Shown: positions 7,754 to 18,254, numbered from the stretch's first letter. The stretch: 64,000 nt of DNA from Nodularia sp. NIES-3585 (GCF_002218065.1 NZ_BDUB01000001.1:3257270-3321269); one strand, 5' to 3'. Numbers and translations are program-made. The notes: generated by a model from the letters alone, not told the origin.

Positions 7754-10345
7754 CTAATGACTATTAGATTTTGCTTCTAAACCTTCTAAGCGACTTTTCA
7801 GTTCTTGGTTTTGTTGCTTGATTTGGTCGAGTTCCTCACGCATCTGGCGCAACGCATTGTCTGTACCGACATTCTTTTGCACCTGGGAAATTTCCTCTTC
7901 AGCATAGCGACGCACACGCCCATCGGGTGTTTGGTCGGCTAGCGATCGCAAAATCCCCATAGCTTTACGAGTTTCCATTTTTCCCAAAGCCATGACTACA
8001 GCCACTTGGGTTAAAAAGAAGGTCTCTTTGGCTAGTTCTGCTAACTTTTCTAAAATCCGTTCTAAATTCATCGGGCTTTGACCCACAGAAATCTTGCCTA
8101 AAGCCCTAATTGTGGCTAAACGCAACGGTTGCGGTGTACCAAGTTTTGTGTATTCTAGCAGCAGATTTAACGCGGCTTCCGAGGTTTTAAGTTCAGCTAA
8201 ACCGCCAACTGCACCACTCCGCACAACTTCATTCCAACCCGCTTTTGATTCTAAAACCGATTGCAGTAGTTTAATTACCTTTTCTTCCTTGGGTTTCTCT
8301 GCCAAATTCACAGATGCAATTGACCCCACAGCCCGACTAGCGGCTGCTTCCACGTAGTAACTAGGATCGCCATCTTTGACCAACTTTTTCACAGCTTTGT
8401 AACTGTCATGGGTTTTAATGGTCGCTAGTGCTTCTACTACCGCACGCCGCACAAAAGCATTTTGGTCTTGTAATCCTGGAACTAACCCATCAAAGGCTTG
8501 ATCTAACTTAATTTCTGCCAGTTGTTTAGCTATTTCTACTTGCACACCCCAAAATGAATCATGTTTGAGTGCATTTGACAAGGCATTGGTAGCTTCTAAT
8601 CCACCTTTTTTAGCTAAAGCTTCGGCGGCATAGATGCGAGAAATGGGGTTAGGATCAAATTCTAACTGTGCTTTCAACTCTGGGACTGAATATTCCAAAG
8701 TCACAGTTTTGAGAAAATGATTTCCGACATCAAAGCTGACAAATTGAGGCTTTTCTGCCAAGGGGAAGTAAAAACTTTGTTCCTGTTCATTGACTCGCAC
8801 TGTGAAAGTGTTGAGTTGTGCAGGTTTACCCGGTTGAGTGTAGCCAAAACCAATGGGGATTTTCAGGTCAAACAAGTCTTGACGATTATTTTTGTCGGCT
8901 TGGGTTTGAGTGACTGTCACTTTGGCTAAATTAGCATCCCCATCCCAAGCATAAGCTACTTTAAAATCGGGATGGCCACCACGATAAACGTACTGGTCGA
9001 AGAGGAATGTGAGATTGCGCCCCGTAGCCTTTTCAATTGACCGGAGTAAGTCTACTGTTTCTACAGTTTTATGGGCATGATCTTGGACAAAGGTGTGAAT
9101 TGCTGGCCAAAATAATTCTTCTCCTAATTCTGCCCGGATCATGTGATAAACACAAGACCCTTTTTCGTAGATATGGCGATCATAAAGTTCTATGGCTTCC
9201 CGGTAAACATGAGTTACCATCGGGCGGCGGTAGCGGTTGCTATCTTCGCTTAAGTAACTTCTCGCTTCTAATAATCGATAATACGCGGCTTCTTGGTCGC
9301 CATATTCATGTTCTGTCCACATCACCTCAGAATAGGAAGCCATACCTTCCTTAATCCAAGCATGAGACCAATGTTTAATTACGAGTAAGTCACCAAACCA
9401 CTGGTGCGCTAATTCGTGAACAACTAAACTTTCTGTGTTGCGATTATCTAAAGTAGCCCGTTCATCGAGTAAACATCTATCTGTTAGTAGGGTTGTGGAC
9501 GTATTCTCCATTCCGCCAAAGATGAAATCATCGACACAAACTTGGGCATATTTAGGAAAAGCATAAGTATAACCATACTTTTGGCTCAAAAACTCCATCA
9601 TGCGGGGAGTTTTGCCCATGCTGCGTTTAGCATCGTCTTTTCTACCCTTTTCTACATAGTAGATTACGGGTTTACCTTGCCATTCATCACGAATTTCGGC
9701 AAAATCACCGACTGCTAAGGTCATTAAGTAGGTAGGATGAATTTGTTGTTGTGACCAATGGTAGATTTTTTCATCCCCATCTTTTTGGGTGTCAATGAGT
9801 TCGCCGTTGGAAATAGCAATTAAGTTTTTGGGAACCCGCACCCGAATTTCTGAAGTGGAAAGTTGTCCGGGATAGTCGAAGCAGGGAAACCAGAAACGAG
9901 AGTCTTCGTCTTCGCCTTGAGTCCAGACTTGGGTGGGTTTTTTGGGGTAATATTGGTCTGGTTGGATAAAGTAGATCCCGCGTTGGGGTTTTTCGACTGA
10001 ATAGGCGATCGCAATCAACAAATGCTTACCAATCTGTGTTGGTTGAGAAAGTTGAATAAAAAGCTGTTCTCCGTTATAGTCAAAATTCTGCGCTCTTTCA
10101 TCTACTTTTACAGACTGGATATTCAAGTTGACAGCATCCAAAGTCAAACGGTCAAGGCCATTACGGATCGGCAACAGGCGAATGCTGCAAGTCCCGTGGT
10201 AACTTTGGTGAGGAATATCCAAGCACAAATCGAGAAAAATATGCTCTACCTGTCCAGGGCGGTCGGGGTTGTAGTGCGGTCTAGCGCCTGGTAATTCAAA
10301 AGATTTATGACCGTTTTTCTCTGTATCAAAATAAAACTGCGACAT
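7754..10345 (-). CDS. M1 family zinc aminopeptidase with HEAT-repeat C-terminus
   Basis: An 863-residue gluzincin aminopeptidase that trims N-terminal residues from peptides. The substrate-recognition motif is a GAMEN variant, GGMEN, at 277-281. Zinc ligands are H310 and H314 of HELAH and E333 of the WIKEG segment, the normal HExxH-x18-E spacing. The N-terminal beta-domain occupies about 1-210. From about 560 to 830 the protein turns into helical HEAT/armadillo-like repeats (QNAFVRRAVVEALATI and similar), ending in a coiled coil (DNALRQMREELDQIKQQNQE). This is like the cold-active/yeast-type M1 group with a scaffold C-terminus. No signal peptide, so cytoplasmic. Confidence 0.93.
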   Translation of the reverse strand: MSQFYFDTEKNGHKSFELPGARPHYNPDRPGQVEHIFLDLCLDIPHQSYHGTCSIRLLPIRNGLDRLTLDAVNLNIQSVKVDERAQNFDYNGEQLFIQLSQPTQIGKHLLIAIAYSVEKPQRGIYFIQPDQYYPKKPTQVWTQGEDEDSRFWFPCFDYPGQLSTSEIRVRVPKNLIAISNGELIDTQKDGDEKIYHWSQQQIHPTYLMTLAVGDFAEIRDEWQGKPVIYYVEKGRKDDAKRSMGKTPRMMEFLSQKYGYTYAFPKYAQVCVDDFIFGGMENTSTTLLTDRCLLDERATLDNRNTESLVVHELAHQWFGDLLVIKHWSHAWIKEGMASYSEVMWTEHEYGDQEAAYYRLLEARSYLSEDSNRYRRPMVTHVYREAIELYDRHIYEKGSCVYHMIRAELGEELFWPAIHTFVQDHAHKTVETVDLLRSIEKATGRNLTFLFDQYVYRGGHPDFKVAYAWDGDANLAKVTVTQTQADKNNRQDLFDLKIPIGFGYTQPGKPAQLNTFTVRVNEQEQSFYFPLAEKPQFVSFDVGNHFLKTVTLEYSVPELKAQLEFDPNPISRIYAAEALAKKGGLEATNALSNALKHDSFWGVQVEIAKQLAEIKLDQAFDGLVPGLQDQNAFVRRAVVEALATIKTHDSYKAVKKLVKDGDPSYYVEAAASRAVGSIASVNLAEKPKEEKVIKLLQSVLESKAGWNEVVRSGAVGGLAELKTSEAALNLLLEYTKLGTPQPLRLATIRALGKISVGQSPMNLERILEKLAELAKETFFLTQVAVVMALGKMETRKAMGILRSLADQTPDGRVRRYAEEEISQVQKNVGTDNALRQMREELDQIKQQNQELKSRLEGLEAKSNSH

Positions 10346-10858
10346 TGATGCTTACTGACCTTTTTATCCTGAAGACTCTGTTGAGATGTATTTGAATCCT
10401 ATCTGGTTAATATCCCAATTTCAAAGGTTTATTTGACGATCAGGGTTATTTCTGCGGTTTGGAGGTGAGAATTAAGCCGACCGAATTTGCCTTTGCTAAT
10501 ACTAAAAGTTTACATCTGGTTAAATTTCCCTTGAGTACAAATACTCCGAAGTCTTCCTTTAGTTTAGTATCAAATAGGTTAGCTGGAAAAACTGCTGTGA
10601 AAGTGGGGCTTGAACTGCTTTGGGACGAAGAATACTAGACTCAGCTTTGTTTCTCAAGAGTACCTCCGGAAATGAACTCTTCCATAGAAGCTATTGACTG
10701 AGTACATTGGAATATAAACAGGACTTACGCAAAATCATGAAAAAACGAACCGCAAAGGACACAAAGAACACAAAGGAAAGAAGGTTTCACCAGAGTCATT
10801 GCGTAAGTCCTAATAAATCCAGAAAAATTTTCTGTGCAAACCTGACCCCTCAATAGTA
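10346..10858. other. intergenic region carrying a MITE
   Basis: Between two divergent genes. The only clear structure is the MITE at 10720-10811, described separately. No ORF with good coding character is seen on either strand. Confidence 0.5.
10720..10811. mobile_element. MITE, copy 1 (92 bp, 13-bp perfect inverted ends)
   Basis: The element begins AGGACTTACGCAA (10720-10732) and ends with its exact reverse complement TTGCGTAAGTCCT (10799-10811). The interior reads as a purine-rich strand (GCAAAGGACACAAAGAACAC). It codes for nothing, so it would depend on a transposase elsewhere. Related copies are at 18107-18221 and 56779-57013. I could not define a target duplication with confidence. Confidence 0.85.
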
Positions 10859-11347
10859 ATGAAAAACTATTATCAAGATTTTTTGATTCGTAACTGGGAG
10901 ATAGGCGATCGCACCAGAGCCGCTTCTGTCGTCAGTTATGTATTATCAGAATATGGTCTGGGTTGGGAACCCCAGGGCGCAGACAAAGATGTGCTGCAAG
11001 TAGAAGAATTTTACTTAGAAACTGGAGGTGAGTTTTGGGTAATCGAACACCAAAATCAGCTAGTTGGTACGGGGGCATATTACCCGATCAAACGTGGTCA
11101 AAAAGCTGTAGAAATCAGGAAAATGTATCTTTTATCCAGTGTCAGGGGTTTAGGACTAGGAAAATATTTGTTACAACAGCTAGAAGCAGCGATCGCGAAT
11201 CGTGGTTTTCAGCAAATTTGGATTGAAACCGCTGGTGTTTTGGTGGAAGCAGTCAAGTTGTATGAAAGTAATGGTTATCAACCCGCAACGGGTGTGGAAA
11301 CACCACGCTGCGATCGCGTATATATGAAATTGCTACACGATAGTTAA
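10859..11347 (+). CDS. GNAT family N-acetyltransferase
   Basis: A 162-residue GNAT fold acetyltransferase that would use acetyl-CoA. The N-terminal strand and helix carry IRNWEIGDR; the acetyl-CoA pyrophosphate-binding motif is in KMYLLSSVRGLGLGKYLLQ near residue 90-105 (R/QxxGxG/A form RGLGLG). The C-terminal LYESNGYQPATG (about 140-150) is the typical final loop. The substrate is unknown; the family includes amino-acid and antibiotic acetylases as well as protein acetylases. Upstream lies the MITE, downstream comF after a heptamer repeat tract. Confidence 0.88.
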   Translation: MKNYYQDFLIRNWEIGDRTRAASVVSYVLSEYGLGWEPQGADKDVLQVEEFYLETGGEFWVIEHQNQLVGTGAYYPIKRGQKAVEIRKMYLLSSVRGLGLGKYLLQQLEAAIANRGFQQIWIETAGVLVEAVKLYESNGYQPATGVETPRCDRVYMKLLHDS

Positions 11348-11365
11348 AATCTGAAGGGAATTTTT

Positions 11366-11419
11366 CCCACTCCCCATTCCCTACTCCCTACTCCCCACTC
11401 CCCACTCCCCACTCCCCAC
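11366..11419. repeat. (CCCCACT)n heptanucleotide repeat tract
   Basis: About seven imperfect then perfect copies of CCCCACT/CCCTACT fill most of the gap between the GNAT gene and comF, ending 8 bp before the comF start. The same heptamer in the opposite sense occurs at 7617-7645 and, remarkably, inside moeA at 57370-57413. These tracts are common length-variable repeats in Nostocales. Confidence 0.85.
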
Positions 11420-11426
11420 CGGATAA

Positions 11427-12122
11427 ATGCCAACCTGGAAGCACAGTTTTAACAACTTTCTCAACTTGTTTCTGCAATCCCATTGTCCTTTATGTCAAAG
11501 ACCGACATCTGGTGAATTTTGTCCTTACTGTACTAAGCAACTCCAAAGCTGTCAGCACAAAGACCCTGCGGCTTTGTGGCAACAACCAATACCAGTATTT
11601 GGCTGGGGAATATATGGGGGAATTGTCAAACGCGCGATCGCCGTGATGAAATATGAAAATCAACCCCAAATTGCCCGCCCTTTGGGACAATGGCTAGGAG
11701 AAGCATGGTTGTTATCAAATGTGTCAAAAATTAACCCACAGCCCTTAGTCATCCCCATCCCACTCCATCCCCATAAGCAAAAAACGCGCGGTTATAACCA
11801 AGCTGGACTCATAGCTCAAAGTTTCTGCCAAACCACTGGGTTAAAATTGCAGGTAAATGGTTTAAAAAGAGTCCAAGATACTCAGGCACAATTTGGTTTA
11901 TCAGTATCTGAACGAGAAAATAATTTGGCTGAAGCATTTGCGGTTGGCGAAGAATTACGCCGTCGCCGTCTCAATGTCCCAGTGTTGTTAGTTGACGATA
12001 TTTATACCACTGGTGCTACAGCCAGGTCTGCTGTAAAAATACTTAATCAGAATAGTATTTCTGTCTTAGGTTTAGTAGCTGTTACTACTGCCGTGAAAGA
12101 TAAATACGCTAAAAGTTTATAG
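11427..12122 (+). CDS. comF: ComF family phosphoribosyltransferase-like protein
   Basis: A 231-residue ComF protein. Four cysteines near the N-terminus (CPLC at about 20-23 and CPYC at 32-35) form the zinc finger of the family, and LLVDDIYTTGATA near 192-204 is the PRPP-binding signature of type I phosphoribosyltransferases. RGYNQAGLIAQ is also family-typical. ComF proteins are linked to DNA uptake in naturally competent bacteria, with a cytoplasmic role in handling incoming single strands; in cyanobacteria this is supported by work on transformation. No other competence gene is nearby. Confidence 0.9.
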   Translation: MPTWKHSFNNFLNLFLQSHCPLCQRPTSGEFCPYCTKQLQSCQHKDPAALWQQPIPVFGWGIYGGIVKRAIAVMKYENQPQIARPLGQWLGEAWLLSNVSKINPQPLVIPIPLHPHKQKTRGYNQAGLIAQSFCQTTGLKLQVNGLKRVQDTQAQFGLSVSERENNLAEAFAVGEELRRRRLNVPVLLVDDIYTTGATARSAVKILNQNSISVLGLVAVTTAVKDKYAKSL

Positions 12123-12187
12123 GCAAACTATATCTGAGGAACCTATAATTAACCGATTACCCTGTTTTTGTGGGAACCTGTTTGATA

Positions 12188-12646
12188 ATGATCAGTAAAG
12201 CTTTTGTGGTGGGTTTAAGACAACTAATGATTATTCCTGCCACCTTGATAGTAATGGGCATAAATCCCAGGGTAGGATTTGCCCAAAATAAATTGTATAG
12301 TCCAGTTCCTTTAACTCCCAGTACGGAACTTTCCGATACATTGTCAGACAAAGACATTCCCACAGGACAGGGTGGGTTTGGACGTGATTATATGGTGCAG
12401 CTGAATAAGGGTGATAAATTAGTCATTGACTTGTCCTCAGAGAGTTTTGACACCATCATCACACTTTTAGCACCTAATGGCGCGACAGTAGCAGAAAATG
12501 ATGATGGACCTGATGGTACTAGCAATTCCTTACTTTTTACCCGCATTCATGAAACAGGAAACTATATTGTCCGTGTCCGGTCTTTTGGGGAAACTGGGGT
12601 GGGGCCTTTTAAACTGAAGGTGACAAAGCTGCAACCAGTTAAATAA
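12188..12646 (+). CDS. secreted PPC-domain-like protein
   Basis: A 152-residue protein starting at the ATG at 12188. Residues 1-33 form a signal peptide (hydrophobic core GLRQLMIIPATLIVMGIN, with a probable cut after GFAQ). The mature part, about 45-150, resembles the bacterial pre-peptidase C-terminal (PPC) beta-sandwich: LNKGDKLVIDLSSESFDTII, LLAPNGATVAENDDG and GNYIVRVRSFG are the standard strand order. PPC domains are usually appended to secreted proteases; here it is alone, so it is likely a periplasmic or exported binding module. Confidence 0.75.
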   Translation: MISKAFVVGLRQLMIIPATLIVMGINPRVGFAQNKLYSPVPLTPSTELSDTLSDKDIPTGQGGFGRDYMVQLNKGDKLVIDLSSESFDTIITLLAPNGATVAENDDGPDGTSNSLLFTRIHETGNYIVRVRSFGETGVGPFKLKVTKLQPVK

Positions 12647-12684
12647 TTCGTAATATTTCCTGCGGAAACGCTGCGCGAACGTAA

Positions 12685-13455
12685 TTAAAAAATGGTGAGG
12701 ACACAGAGGAATAAGGCTTCTGTCCACTCTACGACTGCACCATAAGTGTCTCCTGTGTGTCCGCCTAACTTATGATCAAACCATAATCCGGTGAGGGTGG
12801 CGATCGCACTTCCACCCATGATCATACTCAGGGCAAAAAATAGATCCTTTCTATCTAATAGAACCAGAAAACCACTCAGACAAAATAGCAACAATAATCC
12901 CGGTAATAAATCCTTGTATGAACGAATGGCTGCTTTGTGAAATGCACCTTTACCAGTGGGTTTTAAATAAGGATAGCAGGCGATCGCGACTTGTTGTCCC
13001 CAGCGTCCCCATCCACAAGCCGCCATCAGCACTAACCAACGGTGATCACCAGTATCTACTAAAGCTGTAGTTTTAAGTAATATTAAGGCGATCGCTGTCA
13101 TTGCCCCAAAAGCACCTGTAGCACTATCCGCCATCACCTCTAATCGTTTTTCGGGGTTACCCACCGCCAACCCATCGGCAGTATCCATTACCCCATCTAA
13201 GTGTAATCCTCCAGTCATCACCATCCAAAAACTCACTACCAAGGCGCTACGAGTTAGCAACGGCATCCCCAGATAATTCATAACCGCATCACATAGCCCT
13301 AAAATTCCGCCAATCATCAACCCCACTAGTGGGGCAAAATACGCCACTTTTTGGAAGTCTAGCCCGTTTATATAGGGTAGAGGAATAGAGGTATAAAATA
13401 TTATACTGGCAAATAAATTTAAAACTAATTTTTTCCACCACTGAGGCTGATTCAT
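12685..13455 (-). CDS. cobS: adenosylcobinamide-GDP ribazoletransferase (cobalamin synthase)
   Basis: A 256-residue integral membrane enzyme joining adenosylcobinamide-GDP with alpha-ribazole(-phosphate) in the last steps of B12 (pseudo-B12 in many cyanobacteria) assembly. Family motifs are present: FYTSIPLP near the N-terminus, [16 protein letters not shown] (about 85-100, the acidic Mg2+-binding site) and [16 protein letters not shown] near the C-terminus. Several hydrophobic helices span the length. I used the ATG at 13455 (MNQPQWWKK). No cobalamin riboswitch or other cob gene is visible next to it. Confidence 0.93.
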   Translation of the reverse strand: MNQPQWWKKLVLNLFASIIFYTSIPLPYINGLDFQKVAYFAPLVGLMIGGILGLCDAVMNYLGMPLLTRSALVVSFWMVMTGGLHLDGVMDTADGLAVGNPEKRLEVMADSATGAFGAMTAIALILLKTTALVDTGDHRWLVLMAACGWGRWGQQVAIACYPYLKPTGKGAFHKAAIRSYKDLLPGLLLLFCLSGFLVLLDRKDLFFALSMIMGGSAIATLTGLWFDHKLGGHTGDTYGAVVEWTEALFLCVLTIF

Positions 13456-14040
13456 CACCAAAAAAGGGGCTAGGGTGTGGGGTATAGAATTGTATGGAGA
13501 ATTACAGCGGTTTCCAATTATATAAGGTACATATTAGCCCCCTCATCGCTTGCACCGGAGGGGGTTGGGGGTGGGGTTCTTGTACCTCATAACACCGAAA
13601 AGTGCTGTAAGAAGCAGTTGAACTCTAGGACGTACGAAAATTCAATTGTCTTAAACACTACATCGTACACCCTCTGAAATTAATTAATATACCTCAACTT
13701 GCTCAAAGATGTTCTGCATAATTCCCGCAGCAGCACTAGGAAACTTTAAAGCTTTAAATAAGATCGACTTTGATTAGAGACTCATGGGAAAAACTTTGTT
13801 ATGCTGTTCTCAGTAATATTTTTTTTAAGTGCTGATTGCAACTGATATCAGTACAGTTTACAGACTACATAGTACAAAAAAGAATTAGATTTTGGATTCT
13901 GAGACTAATAACTTACCCTAGACTTAATTAGACGATAGCCCTCCAAAGTTAATTTTTTTGAAAATGTAAGAGGCCAACAGGCTGTGAAATTAACCTTTTA
14001 GCTGTGTTGTTCCTCACCTTTGCTTATCTCCTATTTTCCT
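13456..14040. other. intergenic region between cobS and a hypothetical gene
   Basis: About 585 bp. Near 13537-13580 is a C-rich/G-rich dyad (CCCCCTCATCGCTTGCACCGGAGGGGG parts), a Nostoc-type dispersed hairpin. The remainder is A/T-rich. A 66-codon open frame here overlaps the repeat and lacks coding character, so I do not call it. Confidence 0.5.
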
Positions 14041-14493
14041 ATGAGTCAACATCTACCCGACACCAGGATACCAGCTCCGTGTATTGTTAACACGGGAATA
14101 ATTGTGAATAAGCTCGACATTCGGCGATTATTGTCTGATTTAGGTCGAGTCCACTACATCTACACCCAATTCGGCAAATTACAGAGTGAGGGAGAAGGAG
14201 ATGTGATGGAAGTCTTTATCAATTCTCAAAGGTCTACCCTAGTTGCTAACTCTGCGCTTTACTTAAATGTTTATAGTTTTGATTACCTAGAACTCAAACA
14301 GTCACCACAACAAGAAACCTACTTTGACTTGTTGCAAGAAGGTATGTGTTTACGGCTGATTCCACTTTCGACTCCTTCACAAGAACGCAAAGAGCGCAAC
14401 TTGAATGTCAGCGCTATAGAAGCGATGATGGAGCAAGTATTCTCCGCGAAATGGGATGCAGAAATTGACGATGACTGTTCTGATTCATTTTAA
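14041..14493 (+). CDS. conserved cyanobacterial hypothetical protein
   Basis: A 150-residue soluble protein, started at the ATG MSQHLPDTR rather than at an upstream in-frame codon. It has alternating hydrophobic strands (GDVMEVFINSQRSTLVAN, ALYLNVYSFDYLEL) and an acidic tail (DAEIDDDCSDSF). No domain is recognised. Its character, length and codon use look like a real cyanobacterial gene. The 250 bp after it contain a scattered CTCTGTGTCCTCTGTGCCTC repeat and then tgt. Confidence 0.65.
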   Translation: MSQHLPDTRIPAPCIVNTGIIVNKLDIRRLLSDLGRVHYIYTQFGKLQSEGEGDVMEVFINSQRSTLVANSALYLNVYSFDYLELKQSPQQETYFDLLQEGMCLRLIPLSTPSQERKERNLNVSAIEAMMEQVFSAKWDAEIDDDCSDSF

Positions 14494-14725
14494 AAAGCAT
14501 ATACTCAAAAAGTCGGTCATAGGTTGGTCGTGAATACAACCCCTTTCAAAATGGGTAAAAATTGTAGTCAAAACATTCCTCTTAACTCTGTGTCCTCTGT
14601 GCCTCTGTGGTTAAATAAATTTCTTTTCTACCCCACCAAATACAGAGAAGGGAGAGAGAAATCAGGCTTAGTAGTGATTACTGAAGTATTCAAAATCAAT
14701 CAATTGCCACTATTTAAACATTTAG

Positions 14726-15850
<1,125 letters not shown>

Positions 15851-15975
15851 AGAATAGGACGGGGAAAGAATTTGTTCAATCGCAAAATATTAAATCCCCA
15901 ATCCCTAATACCCAAACCATGTTAAGATACATCTCAAATATTAACTCTGTGTTAGATAGGTGGATTTAAACAAAC

Positions 15976-16113
15976 ATGGAAGCAGCATTGTTATTAGCAA
16001 AATTGCCTGAAGCTTACCAAATCTTCGATCCTTTGGTAGATGTTCTCCCAATTATTCCCGTCTTTTTCTTGTTGTTGGCTTTTGTATGGCAAGCAGCTGT
16101 TGGCTTTAGGTAA
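15976..16113 (+). CDS. psbK: photosystem II protein PsbK
   Basis: A 45-codon gene. The product begins [20 protein letters not shown], with the conserved [14 protein letters not shown] segment where the precursor is cut, followed by one transmembrane helix ([19 protein letters not shown]). PsbK is a low-molecular-mass subunit near CP43 in photosystem II, in the thylakoid membrane. It is preceded by its own 125-bp gap and followed by a hairpin that could end the transcript. Confidence 0.96.
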   Translation: MEAALLLAKLPEAYQIFDPLVDVLPIIPVFFLLLAFVWQAAVGFR

Positions 16114-16135
16114 GCTAACCCATTACCGATTTTTG

Positions 16136-16156
16136 GGACAGGTAAGACACCTGTCC
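16136..16156 (+). terminator. hairpin downstream of psbK
   Basis: GGACAGGT and ACCTGTCC form an 8-bp perfect stem with the 5-nt loop AAGAC, followed by TATTTATTT. It lies 22 bp after the psbK stop codon, so a terminator role is likely although the U-tract is interrupted. Confidence 0.6.
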
Positions 16157-16305
16157 TATTTATTTGGCAATTTCTGCTTCTTAAAACTTGATATTTATTA
16201 ATAATTTGTAATAAGCTACCATAAATTAAGTAGGATAGTTTACGGAACCTGTGCAAAAGTCAGCTTTTCCAACCAAGCCTACAGTCAAAAAGGTATCAAT
16301 CAGCT

Positions 16306-16602
16306 ATGGGTAACATCAAATTTGTCAAAGAAAATAAAGAAGTAATAGCAGCTGATGGGGCTAATCTTCGACTTAAAGCCATGGAAAACGGCATTGACAT
16401 ATATAAATTAATTGGCAAAATGACCAATTGCGGTGGTGCTGGTCAATGCGGTACTTGCATTGTGGAGATAGTCGAAGGAATGGAAAACCTTTCCCCTCGC
16501 ACAAATGTAGAGAACCAAAAGTTTAAGAAAAAGCCTGATAATTACCGTCTCGCCTGTCAAACCCTAGTCAATGGCCCAGTTAGTGTAGTCACAAAACCCT
16601 AA
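16306..16602 (+). CDS. 2Fe-2S ferredoxin-like protein
   Basis: A 98-residue ferredoxin-fold protein. Cysteines in [12 protein letters not shown] (about 42-52), spaced C-x5-C-x2-C, with a fourth in LACQ near 85, match the [2Fe-2S] plant/adrenodoxin-type cluster ligands. It lacks the strongly acidic surface of photosynthetic PetF, and has several lysines near the C-terminus, so it is probably a specialised electron carrier. It lies between psbK and psbM, all on the plus strand, but gaps of 100-190 bp suggest separate transcription. Confidence 0.88.
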   Translation: MGNIKFVKENKEVIAADGANLRLKAMENGIDIYKLIGKMTNCGGAGQCGTCIVEIVEGMENLSPRTNVENQKFKKKPDNYRLACQTLVNGPVSVVTKP

Positions 16603-16699
16603 CATCTAACCTGGCAAAAATTTCAGCTAACACTGGCATCGATAATGCTATTCTAAAGTTGTTGAATAGAAACTGAAATTAAAGAGAGGCTTTCTTGCT

Positions 16700-16816
16700 A
16701 TGCAAGTAAATGAACTAGGGTTTGTAGCGAGCATTCTGTTCGTTCTAGTTCCCGCAGTGTTTTTAATCGTTCTTTACATCCAAACTGCTAGCCGTGAAGG
16801 TGGAAAAGATTCTTGA
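16700..16816 (+). CDS. psbM: photosystem II protein PsbM
   Basis: A 38-residue single-helix protein ([20 protein letters not shown] at the start, ending REGGKDS), the hallmark PsbM sequence. PsbM sits at the dimer interface of photosystem II in the thylakoid membrane. A GAGAGG sequence lies about a dozen bases upstream of the ATG. A strong terminator follows 20 bp after the stop. Confidence 0.96.
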   Translation: MQVNELGFVASILFVLVPAVFLIVLYIQTASREGGKDS

Positions 16817-16836
16817 CATTTGTTTATAAGATAAAG

Positions 16837-16867
16837 AACCCCAACACCATTGGTGAAGGGGTTTTTT
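16837..16867 (+). terminator. rho-independent terminator after psbM
   Basis: AACCCC and GGGGTT enclose an inner CACC/GGTG pairing, followed by TTTTTT. It is a textbook intrinsic terminator for psbM and also separates it from the convergent stress-protein gene. Confidence 0.88.
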
Positions 16868-16896
16868 GTTGACCAACCGCTAAATTTAGGGTGATA

Positions 16897-17748
16897 TTAA
16901 GCCACAGTCCGCGCCAACAACACCGGACAAGTGGCATTAACTCGAACATAGTCAGACAAAGAAGCACCAATAAGTCTGTCTATATCCACTAAACTCTTAG
17001 CCACCGATGGCCGACGGTCGGGAGATCCGATCAATAATAAGTCTGTATTTAACTCTTCTGCCTGACGACAAATTTCTTCACCAGGTTTGCCGCTACTAGT
17101 GACACAACGAGTTTGCACACCATATTTTTGAGCCTCAGCAACCGCTTCTGCCAAAACTGAATTTTTTTCGGGGTTAATATCCGTAACTTCAGATGTTTTG
17201 CCACGCAAATCTGTAGTCACATTAGTCAAAATTAACTGACTCCCCTGAACATCTTGTAACAAGAAAACTGCCAAACTTAAGCATTTTCTGGCAGAATCAG
17301 AGTTATCCATCGCCACCATCACGCGCTTAATTCTCTTGACATAAATATCATCCTTAACCAGCAACATGGGGCGAGAAGATAGCTGGAAAACATACTGACT
17401 AACCGAGTTAGATAAAATTGATTGCAAACGCTTGAGTCCCCGTGAACCCATAATAATTAAGTCAGCATCCATTTCATCTGCTACTTGGCAAACTACATCC
17501 TTGGGGTCACCTTGGCGCAAAATTGAAGACACCTGACTGGGGTCTAAATTCAGAAACTGAATGGCATTAGCCAGAATTTTACCACCTTCTTCCCATTTAT
17601 CTGTCATTGCCTCAGACGTAGTTTGGGGAGGTACAACGTGCAGAACTGTCACCTTTGCGGATTTGATTGATGGCATCTCCTTTAAGGTTTTGAGCATTTC
17701 TTCTGCATGGCCCAAGCCAGAAACCGCTAGCAAAATTTTATCAATCAT
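16897..17748 (-). CDS. universal stress protein, tandem two-domain
   Basis: A 283-residue protein with two UspA domains, about 1-140 and 143-282. The first carries the ATP-binding motif GSRGLKRLQSILSNSVSQYV (G-2x-G-9x-G(S/T) form) at about 105-125. The second has GSPDRRPSV...GASLSDYV at about 238-268, a looser version that may not bind nucleotide. Tandem UspA proteins are common in cyanobacteria and act in the cytoplasm in stress tolerance. It is convergent with psbM across the terminator. Confidence 0.9.
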   Translation of the reverse strand: MIDKILLAVSGLGHAEEMLKTLKEMPSIKSAKVTVLHVVPPQTTSEAMTDKWEEGGKILANAIQFLNLDPSQVSSILRQGDPKDVVCQVADEMDADLIIMGSRGLKRLQSILSNSVSQYVFQLSSRPMLLVKDDIYVKRIKRVMVAMDNSDSARKCLSLAVFLLQDVQGSQLILTNVTTDLRGKTSEVTDINPEKNSVLAEAVAEAQKYGVQTRCVTSSGKPGEEICRQAEELNTDLLLIGSPDRRPSVAKSLVDIDRLIGASLSDYVRVNATCPVLLARTVA

Positions 17749-18254
17749 TTTTACTTCTCGCCCTTAAAATTGCTGTGGTGTTTGCTATTATTACTTGGCT
17801 CAGTTGAATGTTTCAACGCCTTGCCCAACAACCTAGTAAGTAAGTCAGCACAAACAAACTTTTAATCATTAGCTATTAGCACTAAACTGTGTGACAAATA
17901 GTTAATTAATGTTGAGTTTTATTGTACTAAGTTACATAAACTTGGAACTAGGCTTCAAGGATTAAGCATACTCTCAATTTAGCGTAATAAACTTCATAAA
18001 TTATGATGTTAGTTATTATTTTTAATCTATGTTGATTTATTTTAATTATAAAAAAGTTAAGTATTGCAAAGAATTTTATATAAAAATGAGACTTTTATAT
18101 TTATGCAGGACTTAGGCAAAATCATGAAAAAACGTTCGCGAAGCGTGGGCGAAGCGCATACCGCAAAGGACACAAAGAACACAAAGGAAAGAAGGTTTCA
18201 GAGAGTCATTGCGTAAGTCCTATTGTATATATACCCTGCGTGACATAACGATGA
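17749..18254. other. intergenic region with MITE copy 2
   Basis: A/T-rich upstream region of the stress-protein gene followed by the second MITE copy (18107-18221). No ORF is supported before the pentapeptide remnant at 18255. Confidence 0.5.
18107..18221. mobile_element. MITE, copy 2 with nested short repeat
   Basis: Same element as at 10720-10811: starts AGGACTTAGGCAA (one mismatch in the inverted end) and ends TTGCGTAAGTCCT. Relative to copy 1 it carries about 25 extra bases after AAAAAACG, reading TTCGCGAAGCGTGGGCGAAG and then CGCATA, a GC-rich dyad repeat of the Nostoc type. It sits directly in front of a truncated pentapeptide-repeat sequence. Confidence 0.85.

Noticed and set aside
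11366-11419. Regularly spaced heptamers as a CRISPR-like array
   Set aside because: Contiguous 7-bp units with no spacers; a simple heptanucleotide repeat.
13477-13677. 66-codon plus-strand ORF after cobS
   Set aside because: It overlaps a GC-rich dispersed repeat, has no ribosome site and no recognisable protein character.
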